Of a DNA stretch of 12,817 bases, positions 12,738 to 12,817 are shown piece by piece (the first letter of the stretch is position 1; the number at the start of each line of letters is the position of its first letter). The notes under the pieces were generated by a model. It was not told the origin of the DNA. It worked only from the letters and a program-made list of their open reading frames with translations, and made no database searches. The stretch is taken from the NCBI GenBank assembly GCA_002399505.1, contig DHDT01000060.1, positions 6,564 to 19,380 of the forward strand, read 5' to 3'. The position numbers were made by a program, and so were the translations under genes. Source of the stretch: Caryophanales bacterium UBA4869 (GTDB lineage Bacteria > Bacillota_I > Bacilli_A > RFN20 > CAG-288).

Positions 12738-12817
12738 ATGAAAAAGCATTTAGTCTCGTTAGTAGCTTTTGCCGCGCTGGTTTCGCTTGTTGGATGTAAA
12801 GGAAATTCTTCTTCTCC
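12738..12817 (+). CDS. N-terminus of a lipoprotein (partial)
   Basis: AAGGG lies a few bases before the ATG at 12738. The first 26 residues form a classic lipoprotein signal: basic MKKH, hydrophobic core LVSLVAFAALVSL, lipobox LVGC with the lipidated Cys at residue 20, then KGNSSS, a Ser-rich tether. The protein runs off the window, so its function cannot be named; solute-binding proteins and surface proteins both start this way. It has its own promoter and is separated from the YitT-family gene by a terminator. Confidence 0.85.
   Translation, partial: MKKHLVSLVAFAALVSLVGCKGNSSS

Noticed and set aside
12614-12799. 61-aa frame near the right end
   Set aside because: It begins on the lipoprotein promoter and overlaps the convincing lipoprotein signal sequence in another frame.
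1-12817. Insertion sequences, phage genes, tRNAs or attachment sites
   Set aside because: No transposase, integrase, tRNA cloverleaf or terminal inverted repeats were found.

Overview
The window comes from a low-GC Gram-positive bacterium (Bacillota, probably Bacilli or Erysipelotrichia-like). Supporting signs are a short SRP RNA, a CcpA-type cre box next to an HPr-family gene, strong GGAGG ribosome sites, U-tract terminators and an AT-biased, AGA-rich coding style. TGA is a stop (the rsuA-type gene ends on TGA and TGG encodes Trp), so this is not a UGA=Trp mollicute. Species cannot be fixed from sequence alone.

Layout. 1-371: end of a Ser-rich secreted or surface protein and its terminator. 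404-2035: a GH13 alpha-glucosidase (oligo-1,6-glucosidase type), apparently leaderless. 2047-2577 (-): a four-helix membrane protein of unknown role. 2707-5383: a tightly overlapping operon of a divergent DUF368-like membrane protein, an RsuA-type 16S rRNA pseudouridine synthase, a zinc-ribbon protein and a small unknown protein. 5386-5910 (-): an unknown protein. 5931-6696: about 0.75 kb with no reading frame but with hairpins, a period-10 repeat array and a minus-strand terminator, best read as a large structured RNA. 6697-6963 (-): an HPr-family protein that has lost the phospho-His but keeps the regulatory Ser (Crh-like), with a cre box in its own promoter. 7319-9387: galU-trpS operon. 9567-9651: SRP RNA. 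9658-10098: tadA. 10137-10196: a possible leader peptide. 10253-12511: prfA and a YitT-family membrane protein. 12738-end: start of a lipoprotein.

Most of the window is housekeeping: tRNA editing and charging, translation termination, protein targeting, rRNA modification and UDP-glucose supply. The less ordinary parts are three. First is the 5.9-7.0 kb minus-strand unit, where a CcpA-controlled, Ser-only HPr paralogue is followed directly by a long, apparently structured non-coding region. Second is the tadA-prfA gap, where a 19-codon leaderless reading frame ends in UAG inside a terminator-like hairpin just before the gene for the factor that reads UAG; this would be a logical RF1-sensing attenuator. 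Third is a recurring promoter layout in which the -10 box lies 6-8 bases before the ATG, implying leaderless mRNAs.

Everything was read by eye. Family names rest on motifs, and RNA structures were not computed.
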